36,037 nt of DNA from Planctomycetaceae bacterium (GCA_020850695.1 JADZEF010000095.1:1-36037), one strand, 5' to 3'; shown: positions 26,628 through 35,754, numbered from the stretch's first letter. Translations and numbers: made by a program. The notes: a model not told the origin generated them from the sequence alone.

Positions 26628-26723
26628 CTTACGTCCTGTCGACGAACACGAAGAGAAATGAAGCACGAAGGCGGTGGTATCGATCCGCCACAATCAGGAA
26701 CTTCACGAAGGAGAGACATTTCA

Positions 26724-26921
26724 ATGAACTGGGATACCGTGAAAGGCGACTGGAAACAGTTCAAAGGCAAAGTGAAGCAGAAGTGGGGAAAGCTGACCGA
26801 CGATGACCTCGACGTCATCGAAGGGAAGCGCGACGAGCTGTCGGGCAGGCTTCAGGAACGCTACGGCTACGCGAAAGACAAAGCCGAGAAGGAGATCGAC
26901 TCCTTCTGCGAAAAATGCTGA
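26724..26921 (+). CDS. CsbD-family stress protein
   Basis: The 65-residue protein matches the CsbD/YjbJ family: Met-Asn-Trp-Asp-Thr-Val-Lys-Gly-Asp-Trp-Lys-Gln-Phe-Lys-Gly-Lys-Val, then Trp-Gly-Lys-Leu-Thr-Asp-Asp-Asp-Leu, Gly-Lys-Arg-Asp-Glu-Leu-Ser-Gly and Tyr-Gly-Tyr-Ala-Lys-Asp. CsbD proteins are small, very charged and helical, induced by general stress in Bacillus (sigma-B) and E. coli, with unknown mechanism. AAGGAG lies 10 bases before the ATG at 26724; the frame opens at 26658 but the extra residues are not family-like. It is a monocistronic unit with its own sigma-54 promoter and terminator. The C-terminus carries an extra Phe-Cys-Glu-Lys-Cys. Confidence 0.95.
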   Translation: MNWDTVKGDWKQFKGKVKQKWGKLTDDDLDVIEGKRDELSGRLQERYGYAKDKAEKEIDSFCEKC

Positions 26922-26940
26922 AGCTGCTCGACAAGTGAAA

Positions 26941-27007
26941 GGGGCAGGTCCGGCCCGGCCTGACCCCTGAGAACCTCGTCCGGTCCGTGTCCGGCCGGAC
27001 GAGGTTT
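26941..27007 (+). terminator. Two adjacent hairpins after csbD
   Basis: The first (26941-26967) pairs GGGGCAGG with CCTGACCCC, one bulged A. The second (26972-27006) pairs AACCTCGTCCGG with CCGGACGAGGTT, a perfect 12-bp stem, and is followed by only a weak T-rich end. Together they should end the csbD transcript. Confidence 0.65.
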
Positions 27008-27161
27008 CCTGAAATTTCCCGGCATCCTCCGGGGCTCAGGGACAAGGGGGTTGAGTGACCAGACGCGGATCCCACCTCCACGTCGAATTGCTTACCCCCT
27101 TGCCCCCGGTCCCTTGAGCGAAGGCCCTCCTTTGCTTCCGAACTTCTGCAGGAAACACGCG

Positions 27162-27635
27162 ATGAAGAATTTCACGACTCTCGTCCCCGCCGCACTGCTG
27201 TGCGGACTCATGGTCGTCGCCGGGTGTTCCAATGAAAGCAAGCCCGGCGGGCCCGGGGCCACCACCAAACCGACGACGAGCGGCGAGACGAAGGTGGTCG
27301 CCGAGAACTCGGATCAAACTTTTACGATCAAGGCGCCCGGCACCGAGACCAATCTCGACCAGGGCAAAGACGAAGAAGTCACCCTGACCATCAACCGCGG
27401 CAAAGACTTCAAGCAGGCCGTCAAGGTCGCCTTCGAGGCCCCGCAGGGCATCACGATCACTCCGCCGACCGGCGAGTTTGGTGCGGACACCACGGAAATG
27501 AAAGTTCGTGTCGCCGCTGCGGCGACGGCTCCCGTCGGGAAGGCAGACATTAAAGTGACCGGAACTCCGGAGACCGGTAAGCCGGTCGTCACGAACTTCA
27601 TGGTCGACGTGAAAGAGGTCAAAGCGGGGACATAG
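27162..27635 (+). CDS. Predicted lipoprotein, function unknown
   Basis: The 157-residue protein starts Met-Lys-Asn-Phe-Thr-Thr-Leu, has a hydrophobic core, and a lipobox Val-Ala-Gly-Cys with the lipid-bearing Cys at residue 22. After a Gly/Thr/Pro-rich linker, the rest (about 45-150) reads as a single all-beta domain: Phe-Thr-Ile-Lys-Ala-Pro, Glu-Val-Thr-Leu-Thr-Ile-Asn-Arg, Val-Lys-Val-Ala-Phe-Glu-Ala-Pro, Met-Lys-Val-Arg-Val-Ala-Ala, and Ala-Asp-Ile-Lys-Val-Thr-Gly-Thr. This resembles an Ig-like or bacterial surface domain, but no exact family is recognised. An AGGAAA upstream of the ATG at 27162 supports this start; the frame opens at 27051. It probably faces the periplasm. Confidence 0.85.
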   Translation: MKNFTTLVPAALLCGLMVVAGCSNESKPGGPGATTKPTTSGETKVVAENSDQTFTIKAPGTETNLDQGKDEEVTLTINRGKDFKQAVKVAFEAPQGITITPPTGEFGADTTEMKVRVAAAATAPVGKADIKVTGTPETGKPVVTNFMVDVKEVKAGT

Positions 27636-27689
27636 TTCCGGGCGACGGCACCGGACGACAAGGCACACGGTTTGCTTCACCTACAACCA

Positions 27690-27962
27690 ATGGCTGTCAA
27701 CTCGAGAGTTACTGGAGCTGTGTCTACCGCGATGATCTCCCCAACGATTACCCCTCGTCCCAGCGTTGCCGAGCGTGTTCGACTGACTTTTCGCCAATCT
27801 CAGCATGCCGCGCTGCGGGATTTGGCGACCGCTGATCATGACGGGACGATTGTTGTCTCGGGTCGGGTTCCAACCTTCTATATGAAGCAGTTGGCGCAAG
27901 TCGTTGCGAAGAATGTCGAAGGCGTGCGAAAGGTCGAAAATCGCACAGTCGTTGCTCGATGA
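27690..27962 (+). CDS. BON-domain protein
   Basis: The protein has 90 residues. The last 50 carry a BON domain pattern: Ala-Asp-His-Asp-Gly-Thr-Ile-Val-Val-Ser-Gly-Arg-Val-Pro-Thr-Phe-Tyr-Met-Lys-Gln, then Val-Glu-Gly-Val-Arg-Lys-Val-Glu-Asn. BON domains are thought to bind membrane phospholipids and occur in osmotic-stress proteins such as OsmY. No signal peptide is obvious, so either it is cytoplasmic or the start is wrong. Starts at 27690 and 27732 are both possible, with no clear ribosome binding site for either. It follows the lipoprotein gene by 54 bp and may be co-transcribed with it. Confidence 0.8.
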   Translation: MAVNSRVTGAVSTAMISPTITPRPSVAERVRLTFRQSQHAALRDLATADHDGTIVVSGRVPTFYMKQLAQVVAKNVEGVRKVENRTVVAR

Positions 27963-28030
27963 CCATTGAGGATGCTAGGCGACGCTTCTTGCCGCCAAAA
28001 AATACGTTTGGAGAATCGAGTGCAGAGAAG

Positions 28031-28057
28031 TCCCCGGGGTAGGGCGAACACCGGGGA
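28031..28057. other. Short GC-rich hairpin before the terminator
   Basis: TCCCCGG and CCGGGGA form a 7-bp stem around a 13-base loop. It stands directly before the long terminator at 28062-28122, so the two form a compact structured 3' region after the BON gene. Confidence 0.4.
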
Positions 28058-28061
28058 TTGA

Positions 28062-28122
28062 AGCGGACCTGATTGCACAGTGACCACACTGGTTTCTGTG
28101 CGGTCAGGTCCGCTGATTTTTT
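28062..28122 (+). terminator. Long Rho-independent terminator after the BON gene
   Basis: Outer stem AGCGGACCTGA/TCAGGTCCGCT (11 bp), an inner GCACAG/CTGTGC stem after a small internal loop, then six T residues at 28117-28122. It separates the BON gene from treZ. Confidence 0.9.
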
Positions 28123-28201
28123 GACGCCGCGGCGTGTCAAGATTGTGATCTCGAACTGAGATTCATGGGACGACGGGTTCCGGGTGAGGGGAGCTGTTCG
28201 A

Positions 28202-30112
28202 ATGGAGAGAGAGCAGGGCCGGCAGATGCCAATCGGCACGGAAGTGATCCCGGGAGGAGTCGCGTTTCGTGTCTGGGCTCCGAAATGTCGTCGGTTGGAT
28301 GCCGTGCTGGACGACCGTGAGATTCCGCTCACAGCGGAATCGGAAGGTTACTTTTCCGGATTCGCGGACGGCGCAAAGCCGGGCCAACGCTATGGGTTTC
28401 GGCTCAATGGGAGCGAGCACGTCTATCCAGATCCCGTGTCGCGCTACCAGCCGGACGGACCGCACGGCCTTTCTCAGATCGTCGACCCGGCGGGCTTCTC
28501 CTGGACCGACAAGGAATGGAAAGGCGTAAAACGCTCGGGCCAGATCGTCTATGAAATGCATATCGGGACCTTCACCCCGGAAGGAACCTGGGCCGCCGCC
28601 ATGGAGCGGCTCCCGTATCTGGCCGATGTGGGTATCACTCTCATCGAGATGATGCCGGTCGCCGACTTTGCGGGGGACTTCGGCTGGGGCTACGACGGCG
28701 TCAACATGTTCGCCCCCTGTCGCCTTTACGGCACTCCCGACGACCTGCGGCGATTCATCGATCGGGCTCACTCCCTCGGCCTCGGAGTCATCCTCGACGT
28801 CGTCTACAACCACTTCGGTCCGGACGGCAACTATCTCGGCCTCTTCTCCCCCCACTACGTGACATCCCGCCACAAAACCGATTGGGGCGAAGCGATCAAC
28901 TACGATGCGGAACACTCCGCGCCGGTCCGCGAATTCGTCTGCAACAACGCCGCGTACTGGATCCGCGAATTCCATTTCGACGGCCTTCGCCTCGACGCCA
29001 CCCAGGACATCTTCGACGACTCCCCCCGCCACATCCTCGTCGAACTGGGCGAGGCGGCCCGTGCGGCGGCCGGGGACCGATCGATCTACCTCGTCGGCGA
29101 GAACGAGCCGCAACATGCGCGGCTGGTTCATCCAATCGCACGGGGAGGCTATGGGCTCGATGCCCTCTGGAACGACGACTTTCACCACACCGCCATGGTG
29201 GCTCTCTCGGGCCGGTCGGAGGCCTATTACTCCGATTACCGCGGAACGCCCCAGGAATTCGTGTCATCAATCAAGTGGGGCTTTCTCTTTCAAGGACAGA
29301 ACTACGTCTGGCAGAAGAAGCGGCGAGGCATGCCTGCCCTTCATCTCGAACCGGACCGCTTCGTCACGTTCCTGCAGAACCACGACCAGATCGCGAACTC
29401 GGGTCTCGGCGTTCGATCGCATCAGTTCGCGCATCCCGGCCAGCACCGGGCACTGACAGCGCTGATGCTGCTCGGCCCGGGAACGCCGATGCTGTTCCAA
29501 GGGCAGGAATTTGCCGCCACCACCCGGTTCTACTATTTCGCCTCGCACAAGCCGGAGATTGCGGCGATGGTCCGAGATGGTCGCAAGAACTTTCTCGCCC
29601 AGTTTCCGAGCCTGGCCTCGAAGGACATCCAGGACATCCTTCCCGACCCCACCGCTCGGGAGACATTCGAAGTTTCCAAGCTCGACTGGACCGACGTCAA
29701 AAAGAATGAATTTGCGGTCGCCATGCACCGCGATCTGATCGCCCTGAGAAAGGGAGACCCGGTCCTGTCTCGGCAGTCCGCGAACATTGACGGTGCAGTC
29801 CTGCACGCCGAGGCCTTCGTCCTCCGTTTCTTCTCGCAGGAAGAGTGTTCCCGAGACCGCCTGCTGATCATCAATCTCGGTTCCGACCTCGACCTTTCTC
29901 CCGCCCCGGAACCGTTGCTCGCGGATCCCGAAGGCTGCGAGTGGAAGGTCGCGTGGTGCAGCGAAGACCCGAAATACGGCGGCCTCGGCGTCCCGCCCGT
30001 GGCAAAGGATGGTTGCTGGTTTCTCCCAGGTCGATCGGCGACCTACTTTGTGGCGGAAGTTCCATCACCCGCGCTCATGAAAACCACGGCAGAATCTGGG
30101 GCAGAGAAATGA
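28202..30112 (+). CDS. treZ: Malto-oligosyltrehalose trehalohydrolase
   Basis: TreZ (GH13) hydrolyses maltooligosyl-trehalose to free trehalose, the last step of the TreY-TreZ route from glycogen. The 636-residue length is typical. An N-terminal CBM48-like part (Gly-Val-Ala-Phe-Arg-Val-Trp-Ala-Pro) precedes a TIM barrel with Asp-Val-Val-Tyr-Asn-His-Phe-Gly-Pro, nucleophile D265 in Phe-Asp-Gly-Leu-Arg-Leu-Asp-Ala, acid/base E300 in Tyr-Leu-Val-Gly-Glu-Asn-Glu, and D395 in Leu-Gln-Asn-His-Asp-Gln. Gln-Gly-Gln-Glu-Phe follows near 485-489. GGGGAG precedes the ATG at 28202; a GTG at 28184 is also in frame. It begins a plus-strand cluster with a GH133 debranching enzyme, treY and glgX. Confidence 0.96.
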   Translation: MEREQGRQMPIGTEVIPGGVAFRVWAPKCRRLDAVLDDREIPLTAESEGYFSGFADGAKPGQRYGFRLNGSEHVYPDPVSRYQPDGPHGLSQIVDPAGFSWTDKEWKGVKRSGQIVYEMHIGTFTPEGTWAAAMERLPYLADVGITLIEMMPVADFAGDFGWGYDGVNMFAPCRLYGTPDDLRRFIDRAHSLGLGVILDVVYNHFGPDGNYLGLFSPHYVTSRHKTDWGEAINYDAEHSAPVREFVCNNAAYWIREFHFDGLRLDATQDIFDDSPRHILVELGEAARAAAGDRSIYLVGENEPQHARLVHPIARGGYGLDALWNDDFHHTAMVALSGRSEAYYSDYRGTPQEFVSSIKWGFLFQGQNYVWQKKRRGMPALHLEPDRFVTFLQNHDQIANSGLGVRSHQFAHPGQHRALTALMLLGPGTPMLFQGQEFAATTRFYYFASHKPEIAAMVRDGRKNFLAQFPSLASKDIQDILPDPTARETFEVSKLDWTDVKKNEFAVAMHRDLIALRKGDPVLSRQSANIDGAVLHAEAFVLRFFSQEECSRDRLLIINLGSDLDLSPAPEPLLADPEGCEWKVAWCSEDPKYGGLGVPPVAKDGCWFLPGRSATYFVAEVPSPALMKTTAESGAEK

Positions 30113-30293
30113 GATCGAGCATGGATCGTCCCCGCGCGGCTCTGACGTACCCAGTGAAACGCCCGGCGCGTCGGCCCTCGAGCGCCCGAGACGGACTTGT
30201 CTCTCGGGACAGAATGTCCGCCGCACTGTTGGCCTCAATTTTGCTGTGGCGGGCTGCGTTGCGTCACATCGTCAATTCCCGGTGGGCAGAACA

Positions 30294-32336
30294 ATGACCG
30301 ACATCGTCCGCAGGATGCCGTGGGAGCCGGCTAGCGATACCGAACAGGAACCTCTTGTCACTCGTGAATGGCTCGTGACGAATGGACTCGGCGGCTACGC
30401 CTCGGGGACGGTCGCCGGCGTGTCGACCCGTCGCTATCACGGTCTCCTGATCGCCGCGATGCCGGCTCCGCTCGGCCGCATGATGATGCTCAATCATCTC
30501 TCCGAGCAGGTCCGACTCCCCGACGGCACAACCGTCCTGTTGAGCGGCGAAGAACGCGTCCCTCACCTGCGGATTCACGGGGCACCCTATCTGCGCGAGT
30601 TTCGGCTCGAAATGGGCCTCCCCATCTGGCAGTTCCGTATCGGCGATTATCTCCTGGAAAAGTCCCTCTTCATGCCGCGTCAGCAGAACAGCGTGCATGT
30701 CAGCTACCGACTGCTGGAGGGGAAGGACAATCTCCGGTTGAAGCTGCTTCCGAGCGTCAACTTCCGCTCGCACGACGCCCACGTCAATTCGCCGCTTCCG
30801 CCGGCGTTCTCCCTCCAATGCACCGACGAGCGCTACGAGCTCTCCGCGGGCAGCGATCTTCCCACGCTGCGCATGACCACCTTCGGGACGCGCCCGGCCT
30901 TCACCATTGAGCGCCGTTATCTGCGCGAAATGCTTTATCGCATCGAAGAAAGCCGCGGTTACGACTCGATCGGCGACCTCTACAGCCCCGGCTATTTCCG
31001 GTTCGACCTTTCCACCGCACACGGCGCGACGGTGGTCGCCTCAACGGAACCCTGGGACCAGATCCTCTCAATGCCTCCCGAGGACGCCCTGGCCGCGGAG
31101 AAGGTTCGCCGCGAGCGCCTGCTTCAGGCGGCCCCTCCGGCCGCTCGCGAGGGGGTTGGAGCCGAACTGGTGCTGGCCGCCGACCAGTTCATCATCCGTC
31201 CGATCGGCCGGCTCGAAGACCTGGCCCTGGCCAAGGCCACCGGCGACGAGGGCCGCACCGTCATCGCGGGCTACCACTGGTTCACCGACTGGGGCCGCGA
31301 CACCATGATCAGCCTCGAAGGCCTCACTCTGTCGACAGGCCGGCACGTCGAAGCGGGCTACATTCTGCGAACCTTCGCTCAATACGTCCGCGACGGACTG
31401 ATTCCCAACCTCTTCCCGGAAGGAGAGAAAGAAGGGCTGTATCACACGGCCGACGCCACCCTCTGGTTCTTCCACGCCCTCGACCGCTACCTCGAGGCGA
31501 CTGACGATCAGCCCACTCTTCGCCAGATCCTCCCGAAACTCGTGGACATCTACAACCGTCACATGGCCGGCACGCGGTTCAACATCGCCGTCGACCCCTC
31601 GGACGGCCTGCTGCGGCAAGGACAGGAGGGATACCAGCTGACATGGATGGACGCGAAAATGGGGGATTGGGTTGTCACCCCGCGACGCGGCAAGGCCGTG
31701 GAAATCAATGCCCTCTGGTACAATACGATCCGGCTCCTCGAGCGCTGGGTCGGAGAGTTCGAAAGCCCGGAAGCAGCCGCGCCCTACGCTCATCAGGCGG
31801 AGCGCGTGCGAGCTTCGTTCAACAAGCGCTTCTGGAATCCGGACGCGGGATTTCTGTTCGACGTCGTCGACGGCGACAAAGGGAACGATCCGTCCTGCCG
31901 GCCGAATCAGCTTTTCGCTATTTCACTGCCGAATCCGGTCCTCAACCCGGAATATTGGAAACCCGTGCTGCGGGCTGCCGAATCGAAGCTGCTGACGCCG
32001 GTCGGCCTCCGCTCGCTCGCCCCGGGCGATCCCGAATACAAGTCGTCCTACCACGGCGACCTCCGCACGCGCGACGCGGCTTACCATCAGGGCACGGTGT
32101 GGGCCTGGCTCATCGGCCCCTACGTCGACGCTTTCCTGCGAACATCGCCCGATGATCGGGCCGCGGCCCGCAAGCTTCTGAGCGGACTCGTCCACCATCT
32201 CGATGATGCGTGCGTCGGCTCCGTCAGCGAAGTGTTCGACGCCGAATCACCGTTCACCGCACGGGGATGCTGTGCCCAGGCCTGGAGCGTCGCCGAGTTT
32301 CTCCGTTGCTGGGTCAAGTCGGCGCCGCCGGAGTAA
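30294..32336 (+). CDS. Glycogen-debranching enzyme, amylo-alpha-1,6-glucosidase type (GH133)
   Basis: The 680-residue protein has the two-part layout of bacterial/archaeal GDE. The N-terminal domain has Asn-Gly-Leu-Gly-Gly-Tyr-Ala-Ser-Gly-Thr and Ser-Thr-Arg-Arg-Tyr-His-Gly-Leu-Leu (about 30-52). The (alpha/alpha)6 GDE_C domain has Trp-Phe-Thr-Asp-Trp-Gly-Arg-Asp-Thr-Met-Ile (about 328-338), Thr-Ala-Asp-Ala-Thr-Leu-Trp-Phe and Thr-Trp-Met-Asp-Ala-Lys (about 450-455), then Glu-Ile-Asn-Ala-Leu-Trp-Tyr-Asn. GH133 enzymes remove alpha-1,6 branches of glycogen. The ATG at 30294 is used; the frame is open to 30246. It lies 181 bp after treZ and 177 bp before treY. Having GH133 and a second debranching enzyme (glgX) in one cluster is a partly redundant arrangement. 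Confidence 0.94.
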   Translation: MTDIVRRMPWEPASDTEQEPLVTREWLVTNGLGGYASGTVAGVSTRRYHGLLIAAMPAPLGRMMMLNHLSEQVRLPDGTTVLLSGEERVPHLRIHGAPYLREFRLEMGLPIWQFRIGDYLLEKSLFMPRQQNSVHVSYRLLEGKDNLRLKLLPSVNFRSHDAHVNSPLPPAFSLQCTDERYELSAGSDLPTLRMTTFGTRPAFTIERRYLREMLYRIEESRGYDSIGDLYSPGYFRFDLSTAHGATVVASTEPWDQILSMPPEDALAAEKVRRERLLQAAPPAAREGVGAELVLAADQFIIRPIGRLEDLALAKATGDEGRTVIAGYHWFTDWGRDTMISLEGLTLSTGRHVEAGYILRTFAQYVRDGLIPNLFPEGEKEGLYHTADATLWFFHALDRYLEATDDQPTLRQILPKLVDIYNRHMAGTRFNIAVDPSDGLLRQGQEGYQLTWMDAKMGDWVVTPRRGKAVEINALWYNTIRLLERWVGEFESPEAAAPYAHQAERVRASFNKRFWNPDAGFLFDVVDGDKGNDPSCRPNQLFAISLPNPVLNPEYWKPVLRAAESKLLTPVGLRSLAPGDPEYKSSYHGDLRTRDAAYHQGTVWAWLIGPYVDAFLRTSPDDRAAARKLLSGLVHHLDDACVGSVSEVFDAESPFTARGCCAQAWSVAEFLRCWVKSAPPE

Positions 32337-32513
32337 ACCGCAAGAATGGGCGAATCGACATCTCCAGGCATCACGCGAATCAGCACCGCCGGGGCTCCAG
32401 GACTCGGCCAGAAGCGCTGACGGAAGCTCGGCACTGCGTCAGTCCTCCTGGATCGCTGGATCAAAGACCGACATACATCAGCCTGCAAACCCTCCAAAAC
32501 CATCGGGCCCGCT

Positions 32514-35500
32514 ATGGAGACTGCCACATCCGTCGTTGATGAAATCATTCAATCCGTCCGCCGGCGTCTCAACGAGGCCCGGCCGATCCTCGCCACCTAC
32601 CGGCTTCAGTTCCAGCAGGCGCAGTTCCGCTTTCCCGACGCTGCCGCGATTGCCGATTACCTCGAACAGCTCGGCGTCAGTCACGTCTATTCGTCGCCGA
32701 CGCTCAAGGCCCGGAGCGGCAGCACGCACGGTTACGACGTCGTCGAGCACTCGCGCATCAATGACGAGCTCGGGAATGACTCGGAATTCAAAGCCTACAT
32801 CGACGCGCTGCACCAGCACGGCCTCGGTCAGATTCTGGACGTCGTCCCCAACCACGTCAGCGTGGCGACCGATGAAAATCTCTGGTGGATGGACGTCCTG
32901 CAGAACGGTCCGTCCTCTCCCTACGCCGGTTATTTCGATATCGACTGGCATCCGGTGAAGCAGGAGCTGCAGGGGAAGGTCCTGCTCCCCATTCTGGGCG
33001 ACCTCTACGGAAAGCTTCTGGAAGAGGGGACATTGTCCGTCCTCTACCGTGACGGCGGTTTCTTCGTGAGGGTGAACGAATCGCAACTTCCCCTCGATCC
33101 GCAGACCTGGAGTGCGGTCCTAACGCCACACCTCGAGGACCTGTCCCAGTCCTCCGGCGAAGCCTCTCCCCCCCTGCTCGAGCTCCGCTCCATCGTCACC
33201 GCACTGCAGTATCTCCCCTCGCGTAACGAAACCGCGCCCGAGAGAACCGCCGAACGGCATCGCGAGCGCCTCGTCATTCAGGGGCGAATCGCCCGGCTGC
33301 TCGAGTCCTCGCCGGAGATCGCAGCACACGTCGACCGCAACCTGAACGAGCTGAACGGCGCCGTCGGCAGACCCGAGTCCTTCGATGCGCTCGATCGGCT
33401 CCTGGACGACCAGGCCTTTCGCCTCGTGCATTGGAAGGCGGGCTCGGACGAGATGAACTACCGGAGGTTTTTCGACGTCACCGAACTGGCGGCGTTGTGC
33501 ATGGAACGGCTCGACGTGTTCGAAGCCACGCACCGCAAGCTCTACGAGTTGCTCGTCGAGGCGAGTGCGGACGGATTCCGGATCGACCACATCGACGGCT
33601 TGTACGATCCGGGGCAGTATCTCTGGCGACTGCAATGGGGATGGTTGCGGGCGCTGGGGCAGGCGGCCCACGCGGAAGTGGCGTCGCGACACCCGGATCT
33701 CCCCGCCTGGGCGGCGCTGGAATCGCCGTTCTTCGATGCTCTGTATCCCCAGGTGGGCGGCCCCCATCCGCGAAATCTCTTTGGCACACCGTCGCACGCC
33801 GCCATCGAAGGGACGCCGCTCCCTGCGCCAGAAAGCAACCGTCCGCCGACCGAGCGACCTCCGTTCCGCCCGTTGTATGTCGTGGTGGAGAAGATTCTGG
33901 GGCCGGACGAGCCACTCCCCGCCGAGTGGCCGATCGAAGGGACGACCGGTTACTACTTTCTGAATGTGATCAACGGCCTGTTCGTCGACCCGGAAGGGCT
34001 TCGGCAGCTGGAAAAGCACTACGCGAAGTACCTTGACGAGGAGGTCGACTACAACGAAATCGTCTACAACTGTAAGCGGCTGATTCTGAGCGGTCCGATG
34101 CAGAGCGAAGTGCAGCTTCTTGCTCACCGGCTCGATCGCCTTTCTCACCGGCACCGCCGCAGCCGCGACTACACCCTCCAGGCTCTCCGGGCGGTTCTCC
34201 GTGAGTTGATGGCCTGCTTCCCCGTCTACCGCACCTACCTCGTCGATGGATGCGTGACTGAGCGCGACCGCCACCTCGTCCAGCGGGCGATCGCACACGC
34301 CCGCCGTCGCAATCCGGTAACCGACGCGTCAGTCTATCAGTTCGTCCGCGATGTCCTGTTCTTCGAGCAACCCGCCAGCCTGGACGCGGAAGGCCGGCTT
34401 CAGCGCGACTTGTTCGTGGGTCGATTCCAACAGGTCACGGGACCGGTCATGGCGAAAGGAGTCGAAGACACGGCCTTTTATCGCTACCTGCCGCTCACCT
34501 CGCTGGAAGAAGTGGGGGGAGAGCCCGTCCATGCGGTCCGATCGGTCGCGGATCTGCACGAACAGAACTCGTCGCGCCGCGAGCATTGGCCTCAGGCCCT
34601 GCTCGCGTCCACGACGCACGACACCAAGCGGACGGAGGATGTCCGCGCGCGGATCACCATTCTTTCGGAAATCCCGGACCAATGGCGGACCGTCGTCCAG
34701 AAATGGACTCGAACGAATCGAAAGCACGTCCGCGAAGTGGACGGCGAACCGGCCCCCAGCCGGAATGACGAGTGGCTCGTCTATCAGACTCTCGCGGGAA
34801 TGTGGCCGCTCACTCCACCAGACGACCAGCAGCGTCAGGAGCTCATGGGACGCCTTCAGGCTTACATGCGGAAAGCGATTCACGAAGCGAAGGTGCGAAC
34901 CAGCTGGATCAACCCGAATCCCGCGTACGACGAAGCCATCGATCAGTTTGTGGCCGGCATTCTTTCCCAACGCAATTCGCGTTTCCTCCAGGATTTTCAG
35001 GAGTTCCACGAGTCCATCGTTGATCTGGGCCTCTGGACGTCCATTGCGCAGGTTCTCATCAAGCTCACGGCGCCAGGAATTCCCGACATCTATCAGGGGC
35101 AGGAAATCTGGGACTTCAGCCTCGTCGACCCGGACAATCGCCGCCCGGTCGACTATGCAGGTCGTCGGCAGCTTCTGGACGACATCGTGCGGCAATCCGC
35201 CAGTCCCGAAGGACGCCTCGAACTCGTCCGCACGCTCGCGGCCAATCCTCGGGACGAACGGACGAAACTCTTCGTCACCTGGTCGGCGCTGCAGCTTCGC
35301 AAGGCGTGGGGAACGGACATTCTGACGGCGGAATATCTTCCCCTTCAAGTCGATGGCCCCAAGGCCGACCACGTGATCGCCTACGCCCGGAAAAGCGCCC
35401 TGCACGGTGGGAGCCCCGCAAAGCAGGCGGTGGTGATTGTTCCGCGACTGTTCCATCGATTGTTCGATGGATCGGCACGGCAATTGCCAAAAGCAGCCGA

Positions 35501-35654
35501 CGTGTGGGGAGAAACCGCAGTGACGATGCAGCAAATGACGGGAAATTCACTCCGGAATCTGCTCACAGGTCGAACAGTTCCCGGTCACAATGGTCGCTTG
35601 TCGCTCAGCGACGCATTGGACGATTTCCCGGTCGGACTTTTCGAGGCCGAGTGA
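32514..35654 (+). CDS. treY: Malto-oligosyltrehalose synthase
   Basis: TreY (GH13) converts the reducing end of maltodextrin to an alpha,alpha-1,1-linked end, giving maltooligosyl-trehalose for TreZ. Landmarks: Ala-Thr-Tyr-Arg-Leu-Gln-Phe, Ser-His-Val-Tyr-Ser-Ser-Pro, Gly-Tyr-Asp-Val, Asp-Val-Val-Pro-Asn-His, Met-Asn-Tyr-Arg-Arg-Phe-Phe, nucleophile D358 in Phe-Arg-Ile-Asp-His-Ile-Asp-Gly, acid/base E459 in Val-Val-Glu-Lys-Ile-Leu-Gly, Gly-Val-Glu-Asp-Thr-Ala-Phe-Tyr-Arg-Tyr, and Thr-Thr-His-Asp-Thr-Lys-Arg-Thr-Glu-Asp-Val-Arg-Ala-Arg. At 1046 residues it is a long form; the extra length includes stretches near 205-260 and 405-450. The ATG at 32514 has no clear ribosome binding site. It is followed 100 bp later by glgX. 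Confidence 0.96.
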   Translation: METATSVVDEIIQSVRRRLNEARPILATYRLQFQQAQFRFPDAAAIADYLEQLGVSHVYSSPTLKARSGSTHGYDVVEHSRINDELGNDSEFKAYIDALHQHGLGQILDVVPNHVSVATDENLWWMDVLQNGPSSPYAGYFDIDWHPVKQELQGKVLLPILGDLYGKLLEEGTLSVLYRDGGFFVRVNESQLPLDPQTWSAVLTPHLEDLSQSSGEASPPLLELRSIVTALQYLPSRNETAPERTAERHRERLVIQGRIARLLESSPEIAAHVDRNLNELNGAVGRPESFDALDRLLDDQAFRLVHWKAGSDEMNYRRFFDVTELAALCMERLDVFEATHRKLYELLVEASADGFRIDHIDGLYDPGQYLWRLQWGWLRALGQAAHAEVASRHPDLPAWAALESPFFDALYPQVGGPHPRNLFGTPSHAAIEGTPLPAPESNRPPTERPPFRPLYVVVEKILGPDEPLPAEWPIEGTTGYYFLNVINGLFVDPEGLRQLEKHYAKYLDEEVDYNEIVYNCKRLILSGPMQSEVQLLAHRLDRLSHRHRRSRDYTLQALRAVLRELMACFPVYRTYLVDGCVTERDRHLVQRAIAHARRRNPVTDASVYQFVRDVLFFEQPASLDAEGRLQRDLFVGRFQQVTGPVMAKGVEDTAFYRYLPLTSLEEVGGEPVHAVRSVADLHEQNSSRREHWPQALLASTTHDTKRTEDVRARITILSEIPDQWRTVVQKWTRTNRKHVREVDGEPAPSRNDEWLVYQTLAGMWPLTPPDDQQRQELMGRLQAYMRKAIHEAKVRTSWINPNPAYDEAIDQFVAGILSQRNSRFLQDFQEFHESIVDLGLWTSIAQVLIKLTAPGIPDIYQGQEIWDFSLVDPDNRRPVDYAGRRQLLDDIVRQSASPEGRLELVRTLAANPRDERTKLFVTWSALQLRKAWGTDILTAEYLPLQVDGPKADHVIAYARKSALHGGSPAKQAVVIVPRLFHRLFDGSARQLPKAADVWGETAVTMQQMTGNSLRNLLTGRTVPGHNGRLSLSDALDDFPVGLFEAE

Positions 35655-35754
35655 GTGTCGCAGACGCGGCAGCTCGCGGTCCAACCTGTGATCGACGCGG
35701 TTTTCTACTCGCGAAGTCGGTTCTCTCAAGATCATTCTTCAGTGGGATTCAGTC

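Noticed and set aside
26265-26693. Cys/Arg-rich open frames between the hypothetical protein gene and csbD
   Set aside because: They overlap a strong terminator, a hairpin and the sigma-54 promoter, and show no protein-like features.
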